Part shown: positions 1 through 8,252 of the stretch, in pieces
Position numbering within the stretch: position 1 is the stretch's first letter
Layout: every line of letters starts with the position of its first letter
Assembly: GCA_947653505.1 (NCBI GenBank)
Contig: CANTHI010000057.1
Location: forward strand, 1 to 11,528
Direction: 5' to 3'
Length of the DNA: 11,528 bases
Source of the DNA: an uncultured Eubacterium sp.
GTDB lineage: Bacteria > Bacillota_A > Clostridia > Lachnospirales > Lachnospiraceae
Position numbers and translations under genes: made by a program
The notes under the pieces: model-generated
The model's input: the letters and a program-made list of their open reading frames with translations, nothing else
Databases searched by the model: none
Told to the model about the DNA's origin: nothing

Positions 1-1609
1 TCAGAATGTACAGCGCGAAGCTGCCGGCATGTGAGCAGATGATCTTTACGACATCCAGATCTGCCATAAGCTGATTGCCGTCTCCGTCTTCCATGATATA
101 CCGGTACGTCGGCAGTACATCGGAAATGCTGCGGTTATTCCAGTCGAGCATGCTGATCTGCTCTCCGTTTTTATAAAATCCATAGCCATTTCCTGTTGAA
201 AAACTGGTTACAAACGGCAGCTTTGTAATCGCTGTCCGTTCTGTCACATAAGTAGAAATCCCTTTCCATTTCGTGTCGTCCATCACTTCCGCAGCCGCAG
301 AAGGATCTCCTGCAGAATTAACCCACATTCTGTTTTCCTGCTTCCAGAAATCCTGCACCGTGCCTGCAGAAAAATAAGCCCAGCTTGGACAGTACAGTCC
401 GAGGGATGTATAAGTGCCTCCCTGCGGATTCTCGAACAGGTTCCATTTGACTGGCGTATCGTAACCGTTGCTCTGTACGTCTACACCAGCATACAGATCA
501 TATGGGCTGATGCCCTGTTTTTCTGCTAATTTCGCGGACGATTTTAACAGCTCTTTCTTTGCCAGCTTATCTTCCGTCCACCAGAAATTTAAAAACATTT
601 CGTCTGCGCCTTTGCTGTCATTGCCTGTTATAAACGCGGCATTTTTCTTTGTCAGGGCATTCTGCCAGTCCATCTTACCATCTTTCGTCATGGAATCATA
701 GTATACAAGCTGCAAATCTGGCGCTTTTTCTTTATAATAGGCAAGAAATTTCTGCATTTTCTTTGCATGGTCTTTCGTCAGCGGCTCTTCCTGCGTCCCT
801 TCGGTCTCCTGATTCATAAACCAGCCGTCAAACCCATATGTCTGCGCTACTTCGATCAGCTTATCCGCAACCGGGAATGTCCCATCTTTTTCTGTCAGCA
901 GATCATCCAGCCATTCCATTTTGCCGCCATGTCCGGCCTGCGGCATAAATATCGTCCCGATCACACGGACGCCGTGTTTATGTCCGGCATCTGTCACATC
1001 CGGGCTCGGAGCAACAATCAGTCCTTCTCCCGAAGAGCCTCCCCAGTATACAAGCGTATCGACGTACTGCCAGTAGGAAAACGTATTGGCATTCATCTTA
1101 TTCAGCCCATGCGGGGAATTGCCGCTTGTGCTGGCATTCATAATCGAGACTGCCATGACTTTTGTATCTTTATTCTGTGTCGCATTCACGGTTTCCAGCT
1201 CTTCTATTGGAACACGCTCTGCCAGCGGAACCGTACTGATATTGAACATCAGATCCTCGTCTGATTCAGCCTTCCATTCCATCAGCTGTGCCGGAAACCA
1301 GTAAGATGCCTCCGGCTGGCGGTTCATCGTAAGCTCCGGATTATCATTTTCTTCCGTCGGCGCATACGCCGCAGACGATGCCTGACCAGAGTCTCCCTGA
1401 CCGGAATCTTTTGCATCAGAATCCTTTGTATCAGAATCTTTTGCATCAGCCTCCCCGTCAGCTGCAGATTCCTGTCCGTTGTCAGCTTCTGTTACTTCTC
1501 CCTCCACTTTCCCATCATCCGGTTTCTTCCCGCAGGCAGTGAAACCAGTCATCATGGACGCCGCCAGCAGCATACTGGCAAACACTTTTCCATAGCATTT
1601 TTTTCTCAT
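1..1609 (-). CDS. Lipoprotein endo-beta-N-acetylglucosaminidase, GH85 (3' end outside window)
   Basis: This gene would hydrolyse the bond between the two core GlcNAc residues of N-glycans, releasing the glycan with one GlcNAc at its reducing end. I translated 536 complete codons from ATG at 1609; a GGAGG lies 8 nt upstream (1618-1622) and no stop occurs before the window edge. Residues 1-26 form a lipoprotein signal peptide (basic start, hydrophobic core, FTA-Cys26), so the enzyme should be anchored on the outer face of the membrane. Residues 27-75 are an acidic, Asp/Ser/Lys-rich linker containing a short repeat. The GH85 domain starts near residue 80. The signature FDGWFMNQE carries the Asn-X-Glu pair used by GH85 for substrate-assisted catalysis (Asn266, Glu268). 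Motifs such as YVDTLVYWGG and GVRVIGT also fit GH85 enzymes of the Endo-D/EndoBB kind. C-terminal domains, if any, are outside the window. It has its own upstream intergenic region, unlike the tightly packed genes before it. Confidence 0.93.
   Translation of the reverse strand, partial: MRKKCYGKVFASMLLAASMMTGFTACGKKPDDGKVEGEVTEADNGQESAADGEADAKDSDTKDSDAKDSGQGDSGQASSAAYAPTEENDNPELTMNRQPEASYWFPAQLMEWKAESDEDLMFNISTVPLAERVPIEELETVNATQNKDTKVMAVSIMNASTSGNSPHGLNKMNANTFSYWQYVDTLVYWGGSSGEGLIVAPSPDVTDAGHKHGVRVIGTIFMPQAGHGGKMEWLDDLLTEKDGTFPVADKLIEVAQTYGFDGWFMNQETEGTQEEPLTKDHAKKMQKFLAYYKEKAPDLQLVYYDSMTKDGKMDWQNALTKKNAAFITGNDSKGADEMFLNFWWTEDKLAKKELLKSSAKLAEKQGISPYDLYAGVDVQSNGYDTPVKWNLFENPQGGTYTSLGLYCPSWAYFSAGTVQDFWKQENRMWVNSAGDPSAAAEVMDDTKWKGISTYVTERTAITKLPFVTSFSTGNGYGFYKNGEQISMLDWNNRSISDVLPTYRYIMEDGDGNQLMADLDVVKIICSHAGSFALYIL
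1403..1447 (-). repeat. Three 15-bp tandem repeats in the GH85 linker
   Basis: Three imperfect 15-bp units (1403-1417, 1418-1432, 1433-1447) encode DAKDS, DTKDS and DAKDS, residues 55-69 of the GH85 lipoprotein. They sit in the hydrophilic linker between the lipidated cysteine and the catalytic domain. The units differ by one to three bases. Their number could change the linker length without shifting frame. Confidence 0.85.
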
Positions 1610-1630
1610 ATGACCTTCCTCCCGGTTTCA

Positions 1631-1650
1631 TTTGCATGTAAAAATGCAAA
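1631..1650. repeat. Perfect 7-bp palindrome just upstream of the GH85 ribosome binding site
   Basis: TTTGCAT (1631-1637) and ATGCAAA (1644-1650) are perfect reverse complements separated by 6 nt. They lie in the predicted 5' leader of the GH85 mRNA, 8 nt upstream of the GGAGG. This could be an operator or a weak leader hairpin. It is AT-rich and not followed by a T-run on the transcribed strand, so it is not a terminator. Confidence 0.55.
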
Positions 1651-1652
1651 AA

Positions 1653-1749
1653 TTCAGACAGGTCAGAGCAGTCTGATCTGTTACTATAAACACCATACGT
1701 AAAACAGTCATTTCTGATACCCCTTGCATCCTGCATAGACCTGTCTGAA
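1653..1749. repeat. Perfect 12-bp inverted repeat flanking the GH85 promoter
   Basis: TTCAGACAGGTC (1653-1664) is matched exactly in inverse orientation by GACCTGTCTGAA (1738-1749), with 73 bp between the arms. The symmetry stops at both ends of each arm. The arm centres are 85 bp apart, close to eight helical turns. The predicted GH85 promoter lies almost exactly in the middle. Inside the left arm is a further imperfect palindrome, GGTCAGA (1661-1667) and TCTGATC (1672-1678), with one mismatch. Candidate roles are paired operators for a looping regulator or the ends of an invertible promoter segment; the sequence alone does not decide. Confidence 0.7.
1683..1711 (-). promoter_or_regulatory. 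Predicted sigma-A-type promoter for the GH85 gene
   Basis: On the minus strand, ATGACT (1706-1711, 4 of 6 match to TTGACA) is followed by a 17-bp spacer and TATAGT (1683-1688, 5 of 6 match to TATAAT). Transcription would start near 1676, giving a leader of about 66 nt before the GH85 start codon. The leader contains one arm of the 12-bp inverted repeat and the 7-bp palindrome. The hexamers are imperfect, but the spacing is ideal and the region is non-coding. It would let the surface endoglycosidase be expressed separately from the importer and cytoplasmic enzymes. Confidence 0.5.
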
Positions 1750-1885
1750 CTGTTATTTGATACTATCCCTTCTTTTTTCAGTTAAAGCCACATTTTTTCC
1801 CCGGATTCAAAGCTTTCCCTGTTCTTCCCGCAAAATACACATTTTTTCGCAACCCGGTATCCAGGAAACCTGAAACCTGTATCAT

Positions 1886-4800
1886 CTAAAATACCCTGAC
1901 CGTTACAACCTCATAAGGCTTTAATGTTACATCGATTTTATCCCCTGATACTGCCGCCGTACCTTCCGGCTCTTCCAGCAGATTGCAGATCTGCGCCTGC
2001 GTAAACGGTCTGTGAATGGTCAGCTTCGCTTTTGTATAGGCATTTTCCGACTCATACATACGCAGAATGATCCCGTTTCCGTCTTCTGCCTGCTTGATCG
2101 TTTCTATGATGACATTGGAACAGTCTGCCGAAGCGAGGGAATATTCTCTTCCGGCTTCTGTATTTCTTTCCACCAGCAGCGGCTGATTCAGCTTATAAGC
2201 TTCCGCCACGGTGCCTGCCGCACGCCAGTTTTCTGCGTGCGGATAGATCGCGTACGTAAATGTATGCTCTTCCTGATCTGACACCGGATTTGGCTCGATA
2301 CCGGATTTGATCAGTGTCAGTGCCATATTGGAATCCTTTACCGAATGCCCGTATTTGCAGTCATTTAACAATGAAACGCCGTAATGTCCTTCGGAAAGGT
2401 CCATCCATTTCTGTCCGCAGCTTTCAAAACGCGCCACATCCCAGCTCGTGTTCTGATGCGTTTTTCTCGTCAGATTGCCAAACTGTACGTCAAACGTCGC
2501 TTCATCGGTATGCACGGCAACCGGAAAATGTACTTTCAGCAATGTCTGATGCTCTTTCCAGTCGACATGCGTCACGAACTCGATTCTGCGGCTCTTTGCG
2601 TAAAACAGTATTTTCTGCCGGATCGTGGAATTGGATGCTTTTCTTGTGATTTCCAATGCCGCGCGCACTGGTCCGAGCTCCGTCCATTCCATATGCTCTA
2701 CCTGATCCACATCCCAGTATTTTTCAGTATAGAATATATCAATATCCCAGTTGTCAAAGTAAATCGGCTTATCTTCATACATCCGCATCAGATTTGCCCG
2801 TCCGCCCTCCTGAATGACTTCGCGGTCGTTTTCCTTGTCATAAATACTTGTAAACATTCCCTGTTCATCCAGCCGGATGTTATAAAACGGCGTTTCCAGC
2901 TCATGCTCTCCATGCAGTGTAAACGGACATTCACCGGACACGGCGTCAGCCAGTACAAATGACTGATAGCCTTTTGACGGCAGATGTTCCACGTACGCGA
3001 TGCTGCCATCTGCGGTCTTTTGTACCGGATATACCGTACCATTACTGTCTGCTACTGCTGCCGCATCCAGATCGCCGAGATTGACGACGTCATCCCTGAC
3101 CGCTCCGGTCGTATTAAAGATCGTTACTGCCTGTCCGCTGCCTGCTACTGCTTTTGTACGCTGTGCTGTCATTCCGGCAAGCTGTGCCGCAAGCTGTTCA
3201 TATTCTGCCTTTGTGACTTCGTATACTTCTTCGATCGAAGAGCCTGGCAGAATATCATGGAACTGATTCAGCAGTACCAGCTTCCACATTTCGTCCAGCT
3301 CCTTCGCCGGATATTCTGCCGCATCCGCTGCCAGAACGCCAAGCAGCTCTAAATCCATCAGCCCGAGCTCTGACTTGCGGTTGGAGCGTTTGTTTCTGGC
3401 CATCGACGTCAGTGTTCCACGGTGGTATTCAAAATACAGTTCTCCTTCCCAGACCGGAAGACGTCTGTTTCCTGCTACCCGCTCTTTTAATTCGTCAAAG
3501 TAGGTGCGGGCAAACTCCTGACGCACTTTCGGAATACCTTTTACGCCTTTTTCCATCCGGATGGAAGTCTCCAGCATCTCTCTGGTCGGGCCTCCGCCTC
3601 CGTCACCATATCCGTAAGACACGAGGATGTCGTTGTTTATATTTTTATTCTGATACCGCATCCAGCCGCCCATAATCGCATCCGGATGGAGCATTCCATT
3701 ATACGTGGTAAAATAGTCTTTGATTGGCTGGTGCACGCCAAGCGTCGTAATTAAGTGCGTCAGCACCTCCGTCCCGTCAATGCCGCGCCACATCATCGTA
3801 TCATACGGCACCTTATTAAACTGGTTCCATGCCAGCTTGGTCGTCATAAAATAGTCAATCCCGCATTTTTTCATAATCTGCGGCAGCGCTCCGGAATAGC
3901 CGAATACATCCGGCAGCCATAAGATCCGGTTGTCCACGCCAAATTCTTCTTTGAAAAAGCGTTTTCCATGCAGGAACTGCCGTACCAGAGATTCGCCGGA
4001 TGTCAGATTGCAGTCTGCCTCCACCCACATACCGCCTTCCGGCTCCCAGCGTTTTTCCCTGATCCGGGCTTTGATTTTTTCGTACATTTCCGGATACCGT
4101 TCCTTGAAAAACGCGTACAGCTGCGGCTGGCTGGACATAAACTTATAACCCGGATATTCTTCCATCAGCTTTAATACCGTAGCAAAGCTGCGGCCAACTT
4201 TTTCCCTGGTCTGCGCTACCGTCCACCACCATGCCACATCAATATGCGTATGTCCGATGCAGGTCGCGACAACGTCCTGCCATCCGGCCATATCTGTATA
4301 CAATGCCTGATTTATATAAGCGGAAGCTTTTTTCAGAGTCTGATAAAACGCGTCTGAATACGGTGTCCGAAGGTCCAGAAAATTCACTGTCGTATTTAAA
4401 ATTTCCTCGATATCCCTGCGGTTTTTATCATCCTCTTCCATTCTCGTAAATGCCTGCAGCGGCACCCACAGATCATAATACAGCTTTTCAATATCTGCAT
4501 CCACTTCCTGCATTTCCACGATCAGGTTAAATTCTGTATGCAGCGTTCCTGTATAAGCGATCAGAACCAGCTCCAGCTCTTCTCCTGCCGCTGCCTGCGG
4601 ACGCAGAAATACATCCCTGTGGTTCATATCAATGCCCTGTACCACTTCGCCGTTTACATACAGCAGAAACTGTGGATTTTTCGCGTCATCCCATTCATCG
4701 ATCTGTGTACAGACATGCATCCACATCCGTTTTCCATCCAGCTCCTGCGGGATCTTCCATGTCGTCCGAAAACAATAATGGCGGTCTTTTCCATACCAGT

Positions 4801-4972
4801 GCATACTCTGACAGTCATAATCTTCCCACGGCGTGTTGTCTGCCTCTGCCTCCTCCGGGCGGATATAAGTTCCTTCTTTATATTTCCAGTGATCCAGCGG
4901 AAATTTTTGTTTTGTTTTGAGTTTTTTCAGTTCTTCACATATCACATTGACCCTTTTGTCTAAAAAATGCAT
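1886..4972 (-). CDS. Cytoplasmic alpha-mannosidase, GH38 (Ams1/MAN2C1-like)
   Basis: This 1028-residue protein would remove alpha-linked mannose from imported oligosaccharides. It has no signal peptide. Residues 1-230 form the long N-terminal domain of the Ams1/MAN2C1-type class (for example the FLLYVNGEVVQGIDMNHRD stretch). The catalytic domain begins near 235 with GHTHIDVAWWW, where His243 and Asp245 match the zinc ligands. WLPDVFGYSGALPQ contains the expected nucleophile Asp355. QFHDILPGSS supplies the later zinc-site His572 and Asp573. The middle domain includes YFEYHRGTLTS around His517, and beta-sandwich domains run to the end. Length is normal for this class and all key residues are present. 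AGGAGG lies 5 nt before the ATG. The gene follows the GH42-like gene by 57 bp. After its stop, 1750-1885 contains A/T runs but no hairpin plus T-run that I would call a terminator. The linkages cleaved (alpha-1,2, 1,3 or 1,6) cannot be read from sequence. Confidence 0.95.
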   Translation of the reverse strand: MHFLDKRVNVICEELKKLKTKQKFPLDHWKYKEGTYIRPEEAEADNTPWEDYDCQSMHWYGKDRHYCFRTTWKIPQELDGKRMWMHVCTQIDEWDDAKNPQFLLYVNGEVVQGIDMNHRDVFLRPQAAAGEELELVLIAYTGTLHTEFNLIVEMQEVDADIEKLYYDLWVPLQAFTRMEEDDKNRRDIEEILNTTVNFLDLRTPYSDAFYQTLKKASAYINQALYTDMAGWQDVVATCIGHTHIDVAWWWTVAQTREKVGRSFATVLKLMEEYPGYKFMSSQPQLYAFFKERYPEMYEKIKARIREKRWEPEGGMWVEADCNLTSGESLVRQFLHGKRFFKEEFGVDNRILWLPDVFGYSGALPQIMKKCGIDYFMTTKLAWNQFNKVPYDTMMWRGIDGTEVLTHLITTLGVHQPIKDYFTTYNGMLHPDAIMGGWMRYQNKNINNDILVSYGYGDGGGGPTREMLETSIRMEKGVKGIPKVRQEFARTYFDELKERVAGNRRLPVWEGELYFEYHRGTLTSMARNKRSNRKSELGLMDLELLGVLAADAAEYPAKELDEMWKLVLLNQFHDILPGSSIEEVYEVTKAEYEQLAAQLAGMTAQRTKAVAGSGQAVTIFNTTGAVRDDVVNLGDLDAAAVADSNGTVYPVQKTADGSIAYVEHLPSKGYQSFVLADAVSGECPFTLHGEHELETPFYNIRLDEQGMFTSIYDKENDREVIQEGGRANLMRMYEDKPIYFDNWDIDIFYTEKYWDVDQVEHMEWTELGPVRAALEITRKASNSTIRQKILFYAKSRRIEFVTHVDWKEHQTLLKVHFPVAVHTDEATFDVQFGNLTRKTHQNTSWDVARFESCGQKWMDLSEGHYGVSLLNDCKYGHSVKDSNMALTLIKSGIEPNPVSDQEEHTFTYAIYPHAENWRAAGTVAEAYKLNQPLLVERNTEAGREYSLASADCSNVIIETIKQAEDGNGIILRMYESENAYTKAKLTIHRPFTQAQICNLLEEPEGTAAVSGDKIDVTLKPYEVVTVRVF

Positions 4973-5029
4973 AAAAGCCTCCTGATTCCGCCCAGCGTGC
5001 GGGCATATTTATTCTGATGTCCTGTGCAG

Positions 5030-7216
5030 TCATGTCTTACTTACCCATACTGCGGAATGTCCTGCCAGCGTCGCGCCGTGACCTGTCTGGTCCGGCGGAT
5101 ACTGATACCTGTACGTCTCATATGTTTGTGGCAGAACATAAGGCTCACTGCGATGGTTGACAATGACCATGCCATTTTCAAATACCCCTGTTTCAATGCC
5201 CCGTTCGCAAATTCCACTGACAGGCACAAGATACTGCCTTAGAATATCTTCCACAAGTGTTGTTTTGGATAAAACAAACGGATACATCTCCCGATTTCCA
5301 TATCCATACGGAACATGCGGAATATTTTTTGCCGCGTAAGATGCCCCGATCTGTACGCCAAACGCATATACCGTTCCGAGAAACGGTTCTTTCCGTGGTT
5401 CTTTCCGTGGTTCTTTCCGGATAAGTAAGTCTCCTGCATATTCTGCCACACAACAGCCTGCACCGTCAATATAATCCGCGACGGATTTTCCGCCGGAATA
5501 TCTACAGAACGCTTCCCCCTGCGGGATGATCGTTGTTCCATACCGGTACGGCATTTTTTTACATGGTTCTCCGGTAATGCCAAAGCAGGACTGTGCGAGC
5601 GCGTCACACGGACCATGCAGCAGAATACCGCCTGCCTGCACCCACTTTTTTATTCTGGCTTCGGACTGCTCATGCGGTACTGCCGCGTAACAGTCATTGG
5701 CCGGAATGATCAGAATCCGGTACTGTGACAGTGCATCCTCAAGAATCTGATGGGTGCTGATGACATCCGTCTGATACCCCAGATCACAGCAGAGCCGGTA
5801 CCAGCCCAGCAGATCCAGCCTGCGGATTTTATTGTTTCCTGTTTCGAATAGTTCGAGCAGAGCCATTTCCGACGGAAACAGCAGCGCGATTTCTTTTTTC
5901 CGCTTTCCTTTCCTAAGCGGGATCACTTCCCCGCACCAGCGGTTTCCAACCGCCAGTGAGTCGAGAAAGCTCTGATCCATCCGGTGCAGCACCCCGCCAT
6001 CATCCAGCCCGTTGACGCCGTAGCACGTATAACCGTCAATCCCGCAGGCGGTCATTGTGCCTATGATCTCCGCCGGAGTCAGGAACGCATACAGATCCTG
6101 ATAAATGAATCTACCCCAGTAAATGCCCCCTGTGACCGGCTTTCCATCATTCATGACCCGCATCATGCTGTGCTGGCAGGATACGACATACGCGTCCGGA
6201 TATCCATCCGGTGTGACCGGAACTGTAATAAAGTGACAGCTGTCCAGATATGGGGCCAGCGCATACAGGTCGATACCGCGTGCAGCCGTATCCCACAGAT
6301 CACTAAATTCGTTATCCGCATCCGCCTGTATGCGTCCGTATATATTCAGAAAATAACCCCATTGTGACAGATCCGGACAGAGAAACAGTTCCGGATGCTT
6401 TTCTTTTAAAAGCACCTGCATTTCCTGAAAATACAGCTCCAGCTCACGGGCCTTCCAGAGCGCCTGGTCCCTCCACCGGAAATACCGCGGCGTCTGCGTT
6501 TTCACATCTTCTTCGCTCAGAAACACTTCCCCATACTTTAACGAATACCAGTATTCATCCGGCTCCAGCTGCGAAAAATCTTCCACTGCCGTCCCATAGT
6601 TTTGATTCAGCTTCCCAATATCCCCTTCGTACAGTATCTTAAGAAAATCCAGATACCGTTTTTTTCCTTCCCCGTCAAAGCTGGGCGCCACAACCGGATC
6701 CCACATGCTGCATACCGGAAGGACTTCCCTGCCGTCATCTCCGGCAGAATCCCTGACCATACACCGCTCGCAGCCATCCCCGTACCGTTCCATAATACGT
6801 TCTGTATGTTCTTTCATAGTCTGTCTGGCTTTTTTCGACCAGTACTTGTACCATCTTCCCGGGGTACCATCCGCATGCACGGTTTCCTCCCCGTATATCG
6901 GCGGGCTGAAACGGATATGCGGATACAGATTATCCCCATTCAGATACAGCAGCAGGAAATTATATCCCAGTCCATGCGCTCTTGCGGATTTCCCCATATA
7001 CTCCTGCATCTTTACATACTGGCTCAATGCTCCGGTATCATACCGTTCCTTAAAATCTTCCCACGCCTTTGTGTCAAACATGACACTATTAAATCCAAGC
7101 TCTCTGATCAGCTGCATCGTCTCATCCACAAATGCCTCATCATCATAAGCCGGACAGTAAAAGTTACCAAAAATCACGTTTATGTACGGCCGGTTGTCTG
7201 TCCTGCTGACCAGCAT
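5030..7216 (-). CDS. GH42/GH164-like putative glycosidase with trimerisation-like domain
   Basis: The product is 728 residues, with no signal peptide, so probably cytoplasmic. Residues 10-420 look like a TIM-barrel of the GH42 kind: ELGFNSVMFD near 40, GKLNQNYGT at 201-209 (GH42 proteins carry a similar LN-x-x-WGT motif), and TPAEIIGTMTACGIDGYTCYG at 380-400. Residues 440-560 resemble the beta-galactosidase trimerisation domain (KEIALLFPSEMALLE, then YRILIIPANDCYA and WVQAGGILLHGP). A small beta domain would end the protein. I cannot identify the two catalytic glutamates at the usual positions: the segments before residue 200 and around GGIYWGRF (363-370) lack a clear equivalent. It could be a distant GH42 or GH164 (beta-mannosidase) relative, or a new family. 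I start at ATG 7216, which has GGAGG 8 nt upstream, rather than the in-frame TTG at 7249, which overlaps the previous gene. It lies 16 bp after the GH130 gene. Confidence 0.75.
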   Translation of the reverse strand: MLVSRTDNRPYINVIFGNFYCPAYDDEAFVDETMQLIRELGFNSVMFDTKAWEDFKERYDTGALSQYVKMQEYMGKSARAHGLGYNFLLLYLNGDNLYPHIRFSPPIYGEETVHADGTPGRWYKYWSKKARQTMKEHTERIMERYGDGCERCMVRDSAGDDGREVLPVCSMWDPVVAPSFDGEGKKRYLDFLKILYEGDIGKLNQNYGTAVEDFSQLEPDEYWYSLKYGEVFLSEEDVKTQTPRYFRWRDQALWKARELELYFQEMQVLLKEKHPELFLCPDLSQWGYFLNIYGRIQADADNEFSDLWDTAARGIDLYALAPYLDSCHFITVPVTPDGYPDAYVVSCQHSMMRVMNDGKPVTGGIYWGRFIYQDLYAFLTPAEIIGTMTACGIDGYTCYGVNGLDDGGVLHRMDQSFLDSLAVGNRWCGEVIPLRKGKRKKEIALLFPSEMALLELFETGNNKIRRLDLLGWYRLCCDLGYQTDVISTHQILEDALSQYRILIIPANDCYAAVPHEQSEARIKKWVQAGGILLHGPCDALAQSCFGITGEPCKKMPYRYGTTIIPQGEAFCRYSGGKSVADYIDGAGCCVAEYAGDLLIRKEPRKEPRKEPFLGTVYAFGVQIGASYAAKNIPHVPYGYGNREMYPFVLSKTTLVEDILRQYLVPVSGICERGIETGVFENGMVIVNHRSEPYVLPQTYETYRYQYPPDQTGHGATLAGHSAVWVSKT
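5385..5420 (-). repeat. Three 12-bp tandem repeats inside the GH42-like gene
   Basis: Three units of GGTTCTTTCCGT (plus strand; the last ends in G) lie head to tail and encode KEPR-type repeats, giving RKEPRKEPRKEP near residues 599-612. The units are nearly identical at the DNA level, so they can gain or lose copies by slippage while keeping frame. The repeat is basic and acidic in alternation and sits between the trimerisation-like domain and the C-terminal part. Confidence 0.9.
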
Positions 7217-7224
7217 ATGCACAT

Positions 7225-7229
7225 CCTCC
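7225..7229 (-). promoter_or_regulatory. Ribosome binding site deciding the GH42-like start
   Basis: GGAGG on the minus strand lies 8 nt before ATG 7216, the same distance as for the solute-binding protein, permease 2 and GH85 genes. The longer reading with TTG at 7249 would place this site inside the coding region, so the shorter start is preferred. Confidence 0.8.
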
Positions 7230-7232
7230 ATC

Positions 7233-8213
7233 TTATTCCATATAATCAATCAGCCGGTCCGCGGTTGTAAACGCAAGACCCGTCACGGTATCCGCACATC
7301 CGTAATAAATCGCGATCCTGCCTGTCGCGGCATCCGAAAGCGCCGCACATGGAAATACGACGTTTGGCACATCCCCGACACATTCGTACAGTTCATGCGG
7401 CCCCAGAATATAATTTTTCGTCCGTTTTAGCACCTTCCACGGCTCCTCCAGATCCAGCAGCGCGCATCCCATCCGGTACACAAAGCCGTTGCACGTATTG
7501 ATCACGCCGTGATAAATAAGCAGCCAGCCCTCGTCTGTCTCTATCGGAACGCTTCCAGCCCCGATTTTTGTACACTGCCACGCAGAAGCGTCGCCTTTGA
7601 TCGTCCCCATCACATACCGGTGGCATCCCCAGTATTTCAAATCCGGACTTTCACTCAGAAAAATATCCCCAAACGGTGTATGCCCGTTGTCGCTTGGACG
7701 GCTCAGCATATAATATTTCCCATTAATTTTTCTTGGGAACAGTACGCCATTGCGGTTAAACGGCAAAAACGCGTTTTCCATCTGGTAATACTTCTGAAAA
7801 TCATACGTATATCCCACTCCGATCGTCGGATACTCGTGATAACCGTTGCACCATGTCACATAATACCGGTCTTCGATCTGGCACACCCGCGGATCGTAGC
7901 GGAAATCCCGTTTTGCCACTTCCGGATGCGCCCCTTCGAATACTACCGGGTCATCAGAAATCTCCCAGTGAATGCCGTCCTTGCTAAAACCGGTAAAAAT
8001 ATCCATACTGATCGACTTGCTGTCACAGCGGAATACCCCCGCAAATCCATCTTTAAATGGCACGACCGCACTGTTAAAAATGCTATTTGAATGTTTTGTT
8101 GCAAACCTTTCGATAATTGGATTTCCACCATAACGCCACACCGGCAGCTTTTCTGCGCCCGTTGGCTCCTGCCACGGCATATGCGGCAAATCCATTCCTA
8201 TGATTTTCGCCAT
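7233..8213 (-). CDS. GH130 beta-1,4-mannoside phosphorylase, probably acting on Man-beta-1,4-GlcNAc
   Basis: The product has 326 residues, the usual size for the family, and no signal peptide, so it acts in the cytoplasm. The single five-bladed propeller of GH130 is recognisable. NPI appears near 31-33, and [17 protein letters not shown] near 46-62. FRYDPRV contains Asp107, matching the general acid of GH130. [17 protein letters not shown], followed by GHTPFGDI, covers the phosphate- and substrate-binding region. [19 protein letters not shown] follows. GH130 phosphorylases split beta-1,4-mannosides with phosphate to give mannose-1-phosphate. Subfamily 2 members act on Man-beta-1,4-GlcNAc from N-glycans or on mannooligosaccharides. 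The GH85 and GH38 neighbours favour the N-glycan disaccharide; this substrate call is inference. The ATG at 8213 has only a weak AGGG 11 nt upstream. The gene follows the solute-binding protein gene by 39 bp. Confidence 0.93.
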   Translation of the reverse strand: MAKIIGMDLPHMPWQEPTGAEKLPVWRYGGNPIIERFATKHSNSIFNSAVVPFKDGFAGVFRCDSKSISMDIFTGFSKDGIHWEISDDPVVFEGAHPEVAKRDFRYDPRVCQIEDRYYVTWCNGYHEYPTIGVGYTYDFQKYYQMENAFLPFNRNGVLFPRKINGKYYMLSRPSDNGHTPFGDIFLSESPDLKYWGCHRYVMGTIKGDASAWQCTKIGAGSVPIETDEGWLLIYHGVINTCNGFVYRMGCALLDLEEPWKVLKRTKNYILGPHELYECVGDVPNVVFPCAALSDAATGRIAIYYGCADTVTGLAFTTADRLIDYME

Positions 8214-8252
8214 ATTTTCATCATCCCTGTCTGTAAGTTGTTGTCTGTCCTG

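Noticed and set aside
1515..1736. 73-residue minus-strand open frame across the GH85 leader
   Set aside because: Overlaps the GH85 start in another frame, begins upstream of the predicted promoter, and has no ribosome binding site or resemblance to known peptides.
1789..1848. 11-bp direct repeat CACATTTTTTC (1789-1799 and 1838-1848)
   Set aside because: Low-complexity T-rich copies in AT-rich intergenic DNA; no associated structure.
2384..2962. 192-residue open frame on the plus strand
   Set aside because: Antisense to the GH38 gene, whose motifs are unmistakable; no recognisable protein features.
4990..5004. GCCC/GGGC inverted repeat between the GH42-like and GH38 genes
   Set aside because: Only four paired bases with mismatches inside and no T-run; too weak for a terminator and too small to call a regulatory site.
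6602..7270. 222-residue open frame on the plus strand
   Set aside because: It lies entirely opposite the GH42-like gene, has no ribosome binding site or family resemblance, and is rich in His, Ile, Arg and Pro as expected of an antisense shadow.
7509..8090. 193-residue open frame on the plus strand
   Set aside because: Antisense to the GH130 gene and without supporting signals.
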